Assembly: GCA_028583605.1 (NCBI GenBank) | Contig: CM053331.1 | Location: forward strand, 31,598,411-31,662,410 | DNA from: Dastarcus helophoroides | Taxonomy: Eukaryota; Arthropoda; Insecta; Coleoptera; Bothrideridae | Direction: 5' to 3' | DNA length: 64,000 nt | Part shown: positions 23,170 through 34,079 of the stretch, piece after piece | How the letters are laid out: the number at the start of each line of letters is the position of its first letter | Numbering within the stretch: the first letter of the stretch is position 1 | Made by a program: the position numbers and the translations under genes | Notes under the pieces: model-generated | The model's input: the letters and a program-made list of their open reading frames with translations, nothing else | What the model was told of the DNA's origin: nothing | Database searches by the model: none

Positions 23170-24555
23170 AAATTCTAAAATAGGTTCATTTTTTTTTAAA
23201 ACAGTTAAAAGGGAAATTTAAAAAATTCGAATTTTTATTTTCAAAAATCTACCCACATTTGTGAAAATTATAGCTTTATTTTTGGTTTTGATTTTTAGTA
23301 ACATTTTTTTTCTGGTGTTGACTATTTTAAAATTTTGACTTTATTTTGAAAATTTCGATTTTTTCATTAATATCAATTTTTATTAAAAATGCTACCTTCT
23401 AAAACAGTATTTCAGAAAAAAAATTAAAATTTACAAAAGAGTTAACATTTCAAGCAACAGTAAATATGTATTTGTAAAGAAAAGTTTAGAATTTGTAAAA
23501 CAAATACCCAGTAATTTTGAAGAAAGTAAACATTTTCAAATAAGTCGAAGTTAAAGGTATTTTTTTTTCAAAAACTGTCCAAGTTACAAAAAAGTCGAAA
23601 TTGTAAATAGTAAAATGAAAATTATAAAAAAAAATATTCGAAATACTCAAAAACAGCAAAATTTTGATAGTTTCGATTTTTATGCAAGGTCCAAATTTTC
23701 GAAAAAAATCAACTTTTTCAATAAAGTCAAAATTTTTAAGAAAAGTAGAATCTCAAAAAAAAAGCTTGAATACACCTAAAGAAAAGCAACATTTTAGGAA
23801 AACGATGAAAAATTTAAAAATTAAAATAGAAAAGTGGTTCGTTCAAATTTATAAACAAACCAAACTTTTCGAAAAAAGTTAAGATGTTGGAAAAGTCAAT
23901 AAAATGAAATAGTTCAAATTTTCAAAACAATTAATTTTTACAAATCTTAATTTTTAAAAGGATCAAATTTGCAAAAAAAAGTGAAATCTAGAGTGGTCAA
24001 AATTTTGAAAAAATGACGAAATTATTCAATAAAAATGGAAAATTTAAAAAAATTCAGTTTTAATATTTTGAAAAATCACAAAATATTCAAAATCAGCATT
24101 TTTAAAAGAGTTGACATTTTCAAATAGGCACTTTTTTTCAGAATAATTGCAAGTTAAAACAGAAAGGAGAATTTGAATGAAATTTTCTAAGAAAAATAAC
24201 TTTTTTGTAAAAAGACGACATAATTCATAAAAATAGCAGTTGTCATTAAAAAATTGTCCAATTTTCAAATGAAATAAAACAGATGAAATTTTAAGTCAAG
24301 ATTTAAAAAGTAGTAAATTTTTTGTAACAATTTAAAATTCACAAAAAAACAAAACTTCGAAAACAAGCTAATATTTTGGAACAAAAAAGTAATTTTGGAA
24401 AAATTTATTTTGGAAAAAAGTAAAAAATCTTTTAAAAAGTCAAAATTTTGTAAAAGATTTAAAGTTTTTAATGATGCAAAATATTCAAGCAACTAAAAAA
24501 CGTGGAAAAGAAAACTAAATATATCAAAAAAGTAGAAATGTTGAAAAACAATATA
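23170..24555. repeat. AT-rich degenerate repeat, mostly A-rich strand
   Basis: Long run of the GAAATTTT/AAAAGTC class. Short frames such as 23664-23882 and 24265-24492 have only low-complexity F/K/N/L peptides. Confidence 0.8.
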
Positions 24556-24687
24556 TCGGGTGTAACAGGATCATGCTATACCTCATTTTTTTTTATTTAT
24601 AACTATAAAATTTTTAAACAATTTAAAAATTTAATTTTCCAAATAAAGAAAAATTAGGGAGTGTACCATGATCCTGTTTCACCCGAA
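24556..24687. mobile_element. Short palindromic MITE
   Basis: About 132 bp. The left arm CGGGTGTAACAGGATCATG pairs with the right arm CATGATCCTGTTTCACCCG, around an AT-rich centre. It stands out as complex sequence inside the AT repeat. No coding capacity; superfamily unknown, and no clear target duplication. Confidence 0.65.
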
Positions 24688-27210
24688 ATGTGAAGTTCTG
24701 CAAAAAAAATTTCAAAAAAGGCATACCTTTTATAAAAGCTAAAATTTTTCAATAAAGTATTTTCAAGAGTAGATTTATTGGAAACAGTCAAATTTCCAAA
24801 AACATCGAAATATTGATAATTTACCATTTTTTTAAAAAAGTCGAAATTTTTCAATAAAAGGAGACCGAATTCAAAAAATGGTAACACCTTAAAAAAGAGG
24901 ATCCTATGTTTTTTTATGTTGTGCCCTTACAAGAATAAATAATATGTTTATGCTTTCCTTTATATTTTTCAAACAAAAGTCAAATATTCGAATGAAAAAG
25001 GCAGTTAAAAATGTCAAAATTTTCAAAAAAGTCGAATCTTAAAATGTGGTTCAAACTTTTATAATATCCAAAGGTTTTAGCAAATGAAATTTGGAAAATA
25101 ATGATTATTATTCAAAAAATTCCAAATTTTTAGAAAAGTCGAAATATCAAAGATTGGAAATATTCAATGAGTTTTAAAATTTTTAAAGAGATTCAAAAAT
25201 TTTATTGTGTCGAAATTTTGAAAAATGTCAAAGTTTCATGAAAAGTTAAAATTAAAAAAAAAACTAAAATATTGGAGCTTTGAAAATAAATTGCATCTAA
25301 TCTTTAAAAATTCGAAATACTGAAAGGTAGTCAGAATTTTTGAAAAGCGGTGAAATTCTGAAAAAAAAAATAAGCATTGGGAAAAGGTTTAAATAAATCA
25401 GTAAAACGGCAAAAATTTCAAAAAATTTCGAATTAAAAAAATTTCACTATACTAAAATTTCGAAACATTTCCAGAATTTTGAAAAATTTAGATGTATTCG
25501 CGATTTTTAAAAAAGCTGAATTTTCAAGTCAAGCAAAAATTTAAAATAAAGTGGAAATTTTAAAACCAAAATTTTGAGGAACGTCGAAAGATTCGTAAAA
25601 AAAATTAAAATTTTCAAAAAATCGGAATTTTAAAGTCAATATTTTGAAAAAGGTTCTTAATAAACATTCAAAATATTTAACAATTAAAAAAAATTTCGAT
25701 GTTATTGCAAACTTTCAAAACATTTTCGAAATTTTGAAAAATATAGATGAATTCCGGAATTTTAGAAAAACAACATTTTTATGTAAAGCGAAAATTCAAA
25801 AGAAAGTAGAAATTTTAAAACAAAAATTTTAAAAAAGGTAAAATCTTAAAAAAATTAAAATTTTCAAAAAATCAGAATTTTAAAGTCAAAATTTTAAAAA
25901 ATGTCCTTAACAAATATTTAAAATTTTCAACAATTAATAAAAATTTCAATATTATTCCAATATTTCAAAATATTTCCAGAATTTTAAAAAATATAGATGG
26001 ATTCGGGATTTTTAGGAAAGCAAAATTTTCAAGTAAAGCGAAAATTTGAAATAAAGTGGAAATTTTAAAACTCAAAAAAAAATTAAAATTTTTAAAAAAT
26101 CAGAATTTTAAAGACATAATTTTGAAAAATGTTTTCAACGAACTTTTAAAATTTTCAACAAAAGTTAAAGATTTTTGAAAAAAAAAGGGCACATTTTAAA
26201 AATTTGTTGAAAATTTCAAAAAGGACCTTAGAATAATCAAGATTTGCAAAACAAGTCAAGATTTTTTTCTTTTTAAAAAATTTTGACTTGTTTTGCTAAT
26301 TTTAATTTTTCAAAGCTGAATATTTTTGTAAAACGTGGCCCTTTTTGAAATTTACAAATAAACTGGAAATTTTTAAATAATTTTAAAACTTAAAATATGT
26401 CAGTTTTAAATTCAAAACTTCCAAAAAATTAAAATTGTGGAAACAGTCGAGAATTCAAAACAAAATCGAAATTTTGAATAAATTTCCAAATTACCAGTTT
26501 GAAAATTAAAAAAATACCAAAATTTTCAGTGTCCAAATATTCAAAAAAATTCTAAATTTTAGAATTTGTTTGAACCTTTTAAAAAAATTAAAATTTAAAA
26601 AACAAAAAATTTTAAAAATATAGATATTTTGAAGAGTCAAGTATTTATAACAATTCCAATTCTGAAAAAAAGATGTATTACATTCTAGAATAAAATCGTA
26701 AAAGATGTCAACCTTTAAGAAACTTCACATTTTGAAAAAACACTGAAAACTCAAACACCCAAACTGTTGAAAAAACTTGGAATTCTCGAAATCACATTAA
26801 AAAATAATTCAAAGTTTTGAAGGGAAACAGAAATTTTTTAAATAATGTTGGAATTTTAAAAAAATCAATCAGAAAAATCCAACCATTAAAAAGCATTCAA
26901 GAAAAATCAAAATGTCCGAATACATATTACCCCCCTAAGGATCTCTTCGCGCTTCCCTAATATAAATTTCCAAATTAAACTTAAAAAAAACGAAATTTTC
27001 ATTCAAAAAAGGCGAGAGTTCGAATAGAAAAAAATTTTGGAAGAAGGACAAAAAGTTAAAAACTTTAAAATGGGTTGAAATATAAAAAGGGTCAGAATTT
27101 TGATCATAAGAAAATGTTAAAGGAATTTACATATAATTTGGAAATGTCAGAAAACTGTGAAATTTGAAAATGTCAGAATTTTCGAAACATTTTTATCTTC
27201 AAATAATAAG
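24688..27210. repeat. A-rich AT repeat containing three ~250-bp tandem units
   Basis: From about 25450 to 26160 a ~250-bp unit recurs three times, marked by 'tagatgtattcgcg' (25490), 'tagatgaattccgg' (25745) and 'tagatggattcggg' (25995) and by 'tcagaattttaaag'. The rest is drifted repeat. No gene seen. Confidence 0.75.
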
Positions 27211-27525
27211 TTTGGTGGAACGAACTGGTCCTTGGTTATCTTCAAAAATTGAAATACAGAACTTGTCCGTTGAAACCAAGAAAGATTAAAAACCACAACA
27301 AACGTTTCTCTAACGGGTTTTGACAGCCAAGTTGTCATTTTTCAGAGAGGTACTCTCTGAAGAGAGATACTCTCTGAAGAGAGATACTCTCTGAAGAGAA
27401 ATACTCTCTGAGGATAACAGCTTGGCTGTCGAAACGCGTTAGAGCAACGTTTGTTGTTTTTTTAATCTTTCTTAGTTTCAGGAGACAAGTTCTGTGTTTC
27501 AATTTTCAAAAACTAAAATCAGTTT
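27211..27525. mobile_element. PLE-A element, copy f, with a multiplied ribozyme box
   Basis: Left end TTTGGTGGAACGAACTGGTC, right arm TTTCAGGAGACAAGTTCTG. It lies inside one copy of a larger AT-repeat duplication; the homologous stretch near 28300-28370 lacks it. Between the arms a 17-bp unit (TACTCTCTGAAGAGAGA) is repeated, giving CTGAAGA at 27357, 27374 and 27391 and CTGAGGA at 27408 before a single downstream GAAACGCGTTAGAG. Confidence 0.85.
27404..27444 (+). ncRNA. Hammerhead ribozyme, PLE-A copy f
   Basis: CTCT (27404-27407), CTGAGGA, extra T, AACAGC-TTG-GCTGTC hairpin (lowest pair A/C mismatched), GAAA (27431-27434), palindrome ACGCGT, T17 at 27440, AGAG. CTGAGGA still fits the CUGANGA consensus. 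Activity may be reduced by the stem II mismatch. Confidence 0.65.
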
Positions 27526-27848
27526 TTTACAAAAAGTCGAAACATAAAAATGGTCAAAAATCTGGAAATTTCCAAGTCTGTGAATTAAAGCAGTAAAGAA
27601 AATAGTAGATTTTGAACTGCTTTAGTTTTCAAGTCAAAAATATGCAAAAAATTGTCAAAAGAGTCAAAGTTTAAAAAAAATTAAATTTTCAAAATGGTTC
27701 AAAATGAAAATGTTCAAAAAACTCGACTTTTTTAAAGAAGTGGAATTTTTCAAGAAGGTTTAAATTTGGAGGTAAGGCCAAAATTTAAGAATTAAAATTA
27801 TTTTTAAAAAGCAGAATTTAAAAAATGGAATTTCGGGAAAGAGTTAAT
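27526..27848. repeat. A-rich AT repeat, part of a ~1.1-kb-offset duplication
   Basis: Words 'gcagtaaagaaaatagta' and 'aaaaatatgcaaaaaattgtc' recur at about 28390-28560, where the unit is itself doubled. No gene. Confidence 0.65.
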
Positions 27849-27960
27849 ATGTTTAATCATTTTATTTAAGTTTTCTACGACCCAGTTTGGAAATGTTTAA
27901 ATTTTTATGTAAATAGTTCCAAACTGGGTCGTACAAATGTTAAGTCAAATGATTAAACAT
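27849..27960. mobile_element. PLE-B palindromic remnant
   Basis: Near-perfect 112-bp palindrome: the arm ATGTTTAATCATTTTATTTA with CTACGACCCAGTTTGGAA is answered by TTCCAAACTGGGTCGTAC and ATGATTAAACAT. CCCAGTTTGGAAAT(A/G)TTTAAATTT is the end sequence of PLE-B copies at 35578 and 63281. The sequence just downstream (tccgatcaataagagtc) matches 39749-39766. Confidence 0.7.
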
Positions 27961-29340
27961 AATGTTTCCGATCAATAAGAGTCCACCATGAAAAATAAAA
28001 GTTGATATCTTCAAAAAAAGTTGAGATTTCGAAAAATAAATCGAATTAATTAAAAAATAAAAATAATCGTATTTAAACTTGGAAAAAAGACAAAATTTTG
28101 ATTTAAAACTTTAAAAAAAAATATTTTTTTTTTATAAAAGTCAGCATTTAAAAAAAAAGAGGACAAAAGTTTGAGTAGAAATAATTTTTGGAAAAAGGTC
28201 AAAAATTTAAAAATTTAAAAAAGTTGAAATATGAATAGAGTCAGAATATTGACTATAAAAAATATCGAACAAATGTATAATTCGGAAATATCAGAAAACT
28301 GTGATATTTGGAAATGTCAGAATTTTCGAAAAATTTTTATTTTCAAAAAAGAAAATCAGATATTTATAAAAAGTCGAAACATGAAAAAGGTAAAAAAACC
28401 AGTAAAGAAAAAAGTGGATAATTTGAACTGCTTGGTTCAAAAATATGCAAAAAATTGCCAAAACAGTGGAAATTTTAAAAAACCAGCAAAGAAAAAAGTG
28501 CATATTTTGAACTGCTTAAGTTTCCAAGTAAAAAATATGCAAAAAATTGTCAGAACAGTCGAAATTTACAAAAAAATCCAAACTTTAAAAAAGTTTAAAA
28601 TGAAAATTTTTAAGAAACTCGACCCTTTAAAAAAGTGAAATTTTTCAAGAATGTCCAAATTTGGAAACATGGCCAAAATTTAAGAATCAACATTATTTTT
28701 AAAAAGCAAAATTTAAAAAAATAGAATTTTGAGAAAGAGTTGATATCTTCAAATAAGATGGAGATTTCGAAAAAAAAGGTGAAAATTTTCAAATAAGTTG
28801 AGATTTCAAGAAAAATGGAAAGTCTAAAAAAGTGCAGCTTGCAAAACAAAGTTGAAATTTTTAAGCGAGTCGACATTTTAAAAATATTTGAAACGTCTAA
28901 AAAAATCAAATGAAAGCAGGATTTAAAAAAGTTGAGATATTGAAAAAAGTTAACAATTTCAATAGAAATCGAAACTTGGAAACTAAAGTAAAAATTGATC
29001 ATTTACCAAATTTAAAAAAAAAATGTGAATATTTTGAAATGCTGACATTTAAAAAAATAAAAGTGTTTAAAAATGTCGAAATTTCCAAAAACAATCAGAA
29101 TTGTATTTAAAAAAATGCATTTTTTAAAAACTTTAAACGTCTTTGATAGACTGAATGTCATAAATTTGAAAGTTTTAAAAATGTAGAAATTACAAAGTCG
29201 AAACTTTGCAAAAAAAAAACCCATTTTCAAAAAGGGTTATATATTTAAAATCCAAATATTTCAAAAATGACGAAATTTTCAAATAGGGTTCAAATGTCAG
29301 TTAAATATTCTTTAATGAAACAATCGAATCTACTCCAGTT
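27961..29340. repeat. A-rich AT repeat
   Basis: Includes a ~105-bp tandem duplication at about 28390-28560 (ccagtaaagaaaaaagtg / ccagcaaagaaaaaagtg). The 135-aa frame at 28231-28638 is K/N/I-rich low complexity with no domain. Confidence 0.75.
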
Positions 29341-29946
29341 GAAAATATTTACAACCAGCAATCATGAAAGGGTTTCAGCCTTCCTTAGTTTTATCAGGTT
29401 AATAGGGTTGCTAGAAACATTTCCAGTTGACGCCAGTAACATAAATACTCAAGAGGTTTAAATCCCTTTGGGTGATTTGTAACTGACTTCGACTGCATTT
29501 TACAAAGACAGTTTTGTTATATGCTAATTAAAACAATCACTGCTCAGTTCTAGTGACTTTTGTTTCTTTGGATACATCTACTTAATCTGGTTGCAAAGTT
29601 GAAATGTTTGAATAAAAGTCGAAATTTTCAAAAAGATTTAAAATGTGGAAAAAGGTTTAAGACTTCAAAACAGAATCAAGGTCTTTAAACAAAGACGAAA
29701 TTCTGAAATAAAAATCTCTAAGAAGGTGGGTTAAAACGGTACAAAACGGTACAAATATAAATTGTGAAAACTAAAGTCGAAACTAAAATGTAAAAATGAA
29801 TTCCTTAAAAATGTTTGGCATATTAAAAACTAGGCCAAATTAAAAAATAACTGAAATAACCAATAAAAGGCAAAATTTAAAAAACAGTTGAAATGTTCAT
29901 ACACTCTTCGCCTCATAGAGTCAATTTTCATGAAAATAAATTTCAA
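29341..29946. repeat. Dispersed repeat related to 4136-4320, then AT repeat
   Basis: 29350-29540 shares 'caaccagcaatcat', 'gtgatttgtaactga' and 'ttgttatatgcta' with 4136-4320. 29581-29890 is degenerate AT repeat. No coding sequence. Confidence 0.5.
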
Positions 29947-30183
29947 TTATGGGAAAAACAAGTTGAATTTTGTTACTTTACTACACAATTGGTCAAATTC
30001 GGATCGCAAGCGATACCAGTTCAGATAATTCTGGCACATGAATATACGAAATATCTGATCAAGGGTGGCATATTCTCGATTATTTAGCGTGCATGGTAAT
30101 TTTGTATGAAACGATTTTAGTAAATCAGAAGTTATTTGAACAACGAAATCCTGCTGAGATTTATCGAGCCACGGGGCCATCAT
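29947..30183 (-). CDS. Unrecognised 78-aa open frame, possible exon
   Basis: Begins in the context GAAATGATGG on the minus strand. The peptide starts MMAPWLDKSQQDFVVQITSD and continues with a mixed, soluble-looking composition (LDQIFRIFMCQNYLNWYRLR), unlike the low-complexity frames elsewhere. No family recognised, no signal peptide. A second candidate exon lies upstream on the same strand at 30293-30418, so the two could belong to one unrecognised gene, but no consensus acceptor is obvious. Confidence 0.22.
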   Translation of the reverse strand: MMAPWLDKSQQDFVVQITSDLLKSFHTKLPCTLNNREYATLDQIFRIFMCQNYLNWYRLRSEFDQLCSKVTKFNLFFP

Positions 30184-30292
30184 TTCTTCCCCGTGTAAAT
30201 TCTAAAGCGATATAAATATCACCCGTCGTACAGGGTTAAGAAGGTATATCGATAGTTGCTGTAACGTATGGATCGTTAAAGTATTCTACTCG

Positions 30293-30418
30293 CTACTTGG
30301 CGAAAGTGGCACCTTTATTGTCGTCTTGCGATCTTCGGATAGGGTCTGCGCTCTTCTCACCTCGAACGTCAATTTCTTGGATATCTTTGCTGCAGTTCGA
30401 CGCTGCGCTAACCCCCAT
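30293..30418 (-). CDS. Candidate first exon or 41-aa frame with a donor-like site
   Basis: Minus-strand frame starting MGVSAASNCSKDIQEIDVRG. Immediately after that codon run the sequence CGAG|GTGAGA (GT at 30360-30359) resembles a splice donor, so coding might end at 30361. If unspliced, the frame runs to a stop at 30293. It sits in a G+C-richer island (30230-30470) within AT-rich DNA. No family recognised. GACGCT...AGCGTC words around the ATG can form a hairpin. Confidence 0.22.
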   Translation of the reverse strand: MGVSAASNCSKDIQEIDVRGEKSADPIRRSQDDNKGATFAK

Positions 30419-30470
30419 TAGCGTCGCAACCCTGTCTGCCCTCTCGATTTAATTTATCTGCATTTCCATA

Positions 30471-32575
30471 GGTCTTCAATCTCGGGAATATATGGAAAAT
30501 GCATTTTGAAAGCTTAAAGAAAATGGTTTTCATGCATGCAATCAAATTAATTTGTGATACTGAATTAAGCAGAAAACAGATATCAGTTGACTGCTAAGTT
30601 CTAATTAGTTAACTAATAATAAACAAATGCTAAATAATTTTCTTCTAAACCAGTGTTCTTTAACCCAAATTCAAAAGAGAAAATATAGTAAACCAATATA
30701 ATTTGGATTTTTGACGGAGAAGCTGAGTACACAGTTTTAATTTGCAAGAAATACGTGGTTTCCATACATGGTTTTATATCTTTATTTCTTTAATTTCTAC
30801 ATACAAAGATCAGTGCGGGGCGTGGTCTTCAAACCACGCTAGAAAAGCATAGCTTCTGTGACAATTTTTTTATTTTCGTAAATCTGAAGTTTTTTGTAAA
30901 TGTTAACTTTTTCTTAAGCTTCCAAATTCAAAACGAAGACTATTAAATCATTTCCAAAACTTACCTATGAAAAGTTTAACCATAATCTTGGTCATTTCAG
31001 TTTTTCTAGAAACCAAAATTTCGTTTTCCAATTGTATTCTTTAATTTGCAGTTGTGACACGAGAATTTCGACATTTCTCTGAAAATATCAAGCTTATGTC
31101 CGAAAATGCGATCATTTCTAAAACATACCCTAAAAAGTTCAACCATAATTTTGGGCATTTCAGTTCTTCTAGGAACCAAAATTTTGTTTCCAATTGTATT
31201 CTCAAATTTTCAGTTGTGACGCGAGAATTTCGATATTTTTCTGATAATATCAAGCTTAGGTTCGAAAATGCGATTTTTTACGATGTAATTTCTTTCAAAA
31301 TTTCGACTTTATCCCAAACTTGTTATATTTCGTAAAATCTGAGATCTTTAATTTTTTTTTTTTTAAATTTCGTTGAAATCTCCTTATTTTAAATTTATAG
31401 CAACGTGAAGTGTGTATGTAAAGAATATGAGAATGAAAAAATGATGAAATTTTCTACTGTTAACTACGTATAAATGTTTCTCAGTTTGTATCTTTCAGGA
31501 GATACTTCTTTTAGAATGTAGACGTTATCGGTAAAGCATTAAGGCAAAGGAACGAAGTGCGAGTCAGCCTGTGAACCAATAAAACCGTCGGGTCTACAAG
31601 AAAACCAAGGAAAGTAAAAATTAAATATTTACAAGGAGCTCGCTTGCAGATAGATAAATCGAACAAAATATAAAATTAAAGGAAGGGCGACGCCACCAAT
31701 ACACAGACGCTACCCTTGTTTCTAAGAGTCTTAACATTGATCACTAACACCTCACAGGCTTACGCTTTGGGAGAATCAATTATTAATAATGTTGACTTCT
31801 GAAGCTCTCAAATTCCTTCCGTGCTATCAGGAAACTGTTGTAAAATATTAAAGTCTTTATGAGACATTAATCAGTAACGTACTGGAAGTCGGGTCCGGGT
31901 TATTTGATATTTAGGAACTCCCTCCTTTATATCATCTCTAGTTGTTTGATCTTTTACCAAATGTTCAAACATTTAGTTATCAAAACACACCATCTCTTAT
32001 TTGGGTCTGTATATTACACAAATTAGTAAACCTGTCTGACTTTTTTATAAGAATAAATTAAATGCAAATAATCGAGGAAAACAAACGACATTAAAAAAAT
32101 GGAAAATATCAGTAGCTGCGTTTTGTAATTTCTACTTATAAAATCCATCATAATTTGTAATTTCTACTTATAAAAGCCATCATCTTAAGATTAATATTCC
32201 GAAAATTTAACTTAAAGTAGTTCACCAATAATAATCGCAGATAAAAGTTGTTGGAACGTTATATTTTTGCCTAAGCGAGATGTGAACACAATACTGCAAC
32301 CACTACTCGACTTTTAGCATACGCTGTACGCGTGAATACAATAATACAAATTTCAAAATGTGAGTCTAAGCCGACAACAGTACAACTATTCTTATGCGAC
32401 ACATCTCCGCACAAATCAGACGCTTTGTGGATTTCTGTAAGTCAAGACTCCATTAGTAAATCTGCTATGTTGCCATTACTTCAAAATGTTTCCTTAACAT
32501 GTTGAATGAAGCATCGAAATTCAGCCAGATGAACTGCGATTACGCAAAAACGAATACTGCTTGAAATCCTTAATA
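30471..32575. other. Unassigned DNA with a ~163-bp tandem duplication
   Basis: 30962-31290 holds two tandem units of about 163 bp (starts near 30966 and 31129), sharing 'gtgac(a/g)cgagaatttcga' and 'aatatcaagctta'. The 70-aa and 93-aa frames over it simply reflect this duplication. 31380-32570 shows no gene or element. Confidence 0.6.
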
Positions 32576-32674
32576 GCCAAGCAACACTGAATGGTATACA
32601 AACGTTTTTTAAACTTAAAATAAACGCAATTTTAATTTAATAAACGTTTATTATACTAATCAATGTTGCTTGGG
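32576..32674. mobile_element. ~99-bp MITE with CCAAGCAACA ends, copy 1
   Basis: Inverted ends GCCAAGCAACA and TGTTGCTTGGG around an AT core containing 'aataaacgtttattatacta'. A second copy lies at 59516-59603 with the same core. Superfamily unknown. Confidence 0.75.
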
Positions 32675-32803
32675 TATTTAACAGTTTCATTCATAATATT
32701 AGGGTACATAATAAATTATGCTTTTATCAAAATCTAAAGAAAGGTTTGGCCGCCATAAATTAAATTTTCTTCAAAAACATTTTTCGTTTATATTTCACAC
32801 GTT

Positions 32804-32964
32804 TTTTTTTTGGTGGAACGGACTGGTTATCTTCAAAAACTGAAATACGAATCTAGTAGTATCTCTCTGAAGATGATGGGTTGGCTATCGAAACGCGTTA
32901 GAGCAACCTTTGCAGTATTTTTTAATCTTTCTTGTTGTCAGGGGACCTGAATTTGTATTTCACC
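32804..32964 (+). mobile_element. Short PLE-A insertion, copy g, with 9-bp TSD
   Basis: 161 bp: a T-run, TGGTGGAACGGACTGGT, a shortened left arm, the ribozyme, then the right arm ending TTGTATTTCACC. Flanked by TCACACGTT at 32795-32803 and 32965-32973, so this size class inserts as a unit. Non-coding. Confidence 0.9.
32863..32903 (+). ncRNA. Hammerhead ribozyme, PLE-A copy g
   Basis: CTCT, CTGAAGA (32867-32873), extra T, stem II GATGGG-TTG-GCTATC, GAAA, ACGCGT, T17, AGAG. Compared with the GACAGC/GCTGTC form, the third pair has changed from C-G to T-A on both strands and the fourth is G-T, while the loop-closing pair is broken. Confidence 0.7.
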
Positions 32965-33205
32965 TCACACGTTAAAAAAATGAAAGTTTGACAGGGAATA
33001 TCTACGTACGGGTTTCTTAATTTTGTAGGTGTATAGATAATATGTTGTTACATCTGACAGAAATTTGAAGAAAATCTATAGAAAAGCAATTAATCAGTAA
33101 AATACCTTAAGTAAACATTACAAGTTTTACAAGAGATTATCAAAAAAAATGGAAATTAAGAAAAAATTCCAAGGATATAAAAAGGTTACCTTCAAATTTT
33201 GTTTC

Positions 33206-33364
33206 TTTGGTGGAACAAATTAGTCCTTGGTTATCCTCAAAAATTGAGATACTGAGTATCTCTCTGAAGATGACAGCTTGGCCATCGAAACGCGTTAGAG
33301 CAACTTTTGTTGCGTTTGTTAATCTTTCTTGGTTTCAGGGGACAAGATTTTCATTTTAATTTTT
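33206..33364 (+). mobile_element. Short PLE-A insertion, copy h
   Basis: Same 160-bp class: CTTTGGTGGAACAAATTAGTC, shortened left arm, ribozyme, right arm TTTCAGGGGACAAGATTTTC. It lies ~240 bp from copy g. No convincing target duplication seen. Confidence 0.85.
33260..33300 (+). ncRNA. Hammerhead ribozyme, PLE-A copy h
   Basis: CTCT, CTGAAGA (33264-33270), extra T, GACAGC-TTG-GCCATC (four of six pairs form), GAAA (33287-33290), ACGCGT, T17 at 33296, AGAG. Core intact, stem II weakened. Confidence 0.65.
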
Positions 33365-34079
33365 AAATGTTGTGTTTGAAAGTTTCAATATTTGGTGTCA
33401 AAATTTTAACCAAAAATCAGTATCTGTCAATATTCTACATTTTTTTCAGTATGGATTATTACATAAGAGGAATCACCATTTAATCATTCGAAAAGCAATG
33501 AACCCCAGATGGGCAGAACAAAAGAATCATGCATGTACGTTGCCCTTAAGAAAGGTAAATAAAAAATAACTTTAACACTGCTACATATAAGTACAGATGA
33601 AAGATCGAAAATAAAATATTGAAACTTTAATCGCCTTATCAAAGTACCAGTCACTGATAAATAATGCAATAGCGTTAACACAACTGTCTTCATTGCAATT
33701 GAAACAAATAAAACATCATTTACAAACAAAACATTTATATTCACGAAACATGCAAATTTGGTAATTAGGACCGATTGACTAAGTCGCCAAAAATATAGTG
33801 TTTTATTAAAATTGAAATAAATAACGCCTAAAAATCTTTAAAATTAAAATGTCTAATAAAATAGAAACTAAAAGAAATTGAATTTTTCAAAAGCTAGTCA
33901 AGATTTCAAAAAAAAACTAGAACTTTAACAAAATCAAAACTTTGACAAAAATCGAAATTTTGAGTCAAAATTTCTAAAGTAGGTCAAAGTATTGATAAAG
34001 AGTCATTTTTTAACTACTACAACTAAATTAACAATCAACAAAAAATTAACAAAATGTTGCGATTATTAAAAAGTCAAAA
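33365..34079. other. Unassigned DNA, then AT repeat
   Basis: 33365-33850 has no recognisable gene; the frames at 33372-33569 and 33484-33744 oppose each other and show no domain. From 33850 the DNA is A-rich repeat. Confidence 0.4.

Noticed and set aside
28231..28638. 135-aa frame
   Set aside because: K/N/I/F-rich peptide from low-complexity AT repeat that is itself tandemly duplicated.
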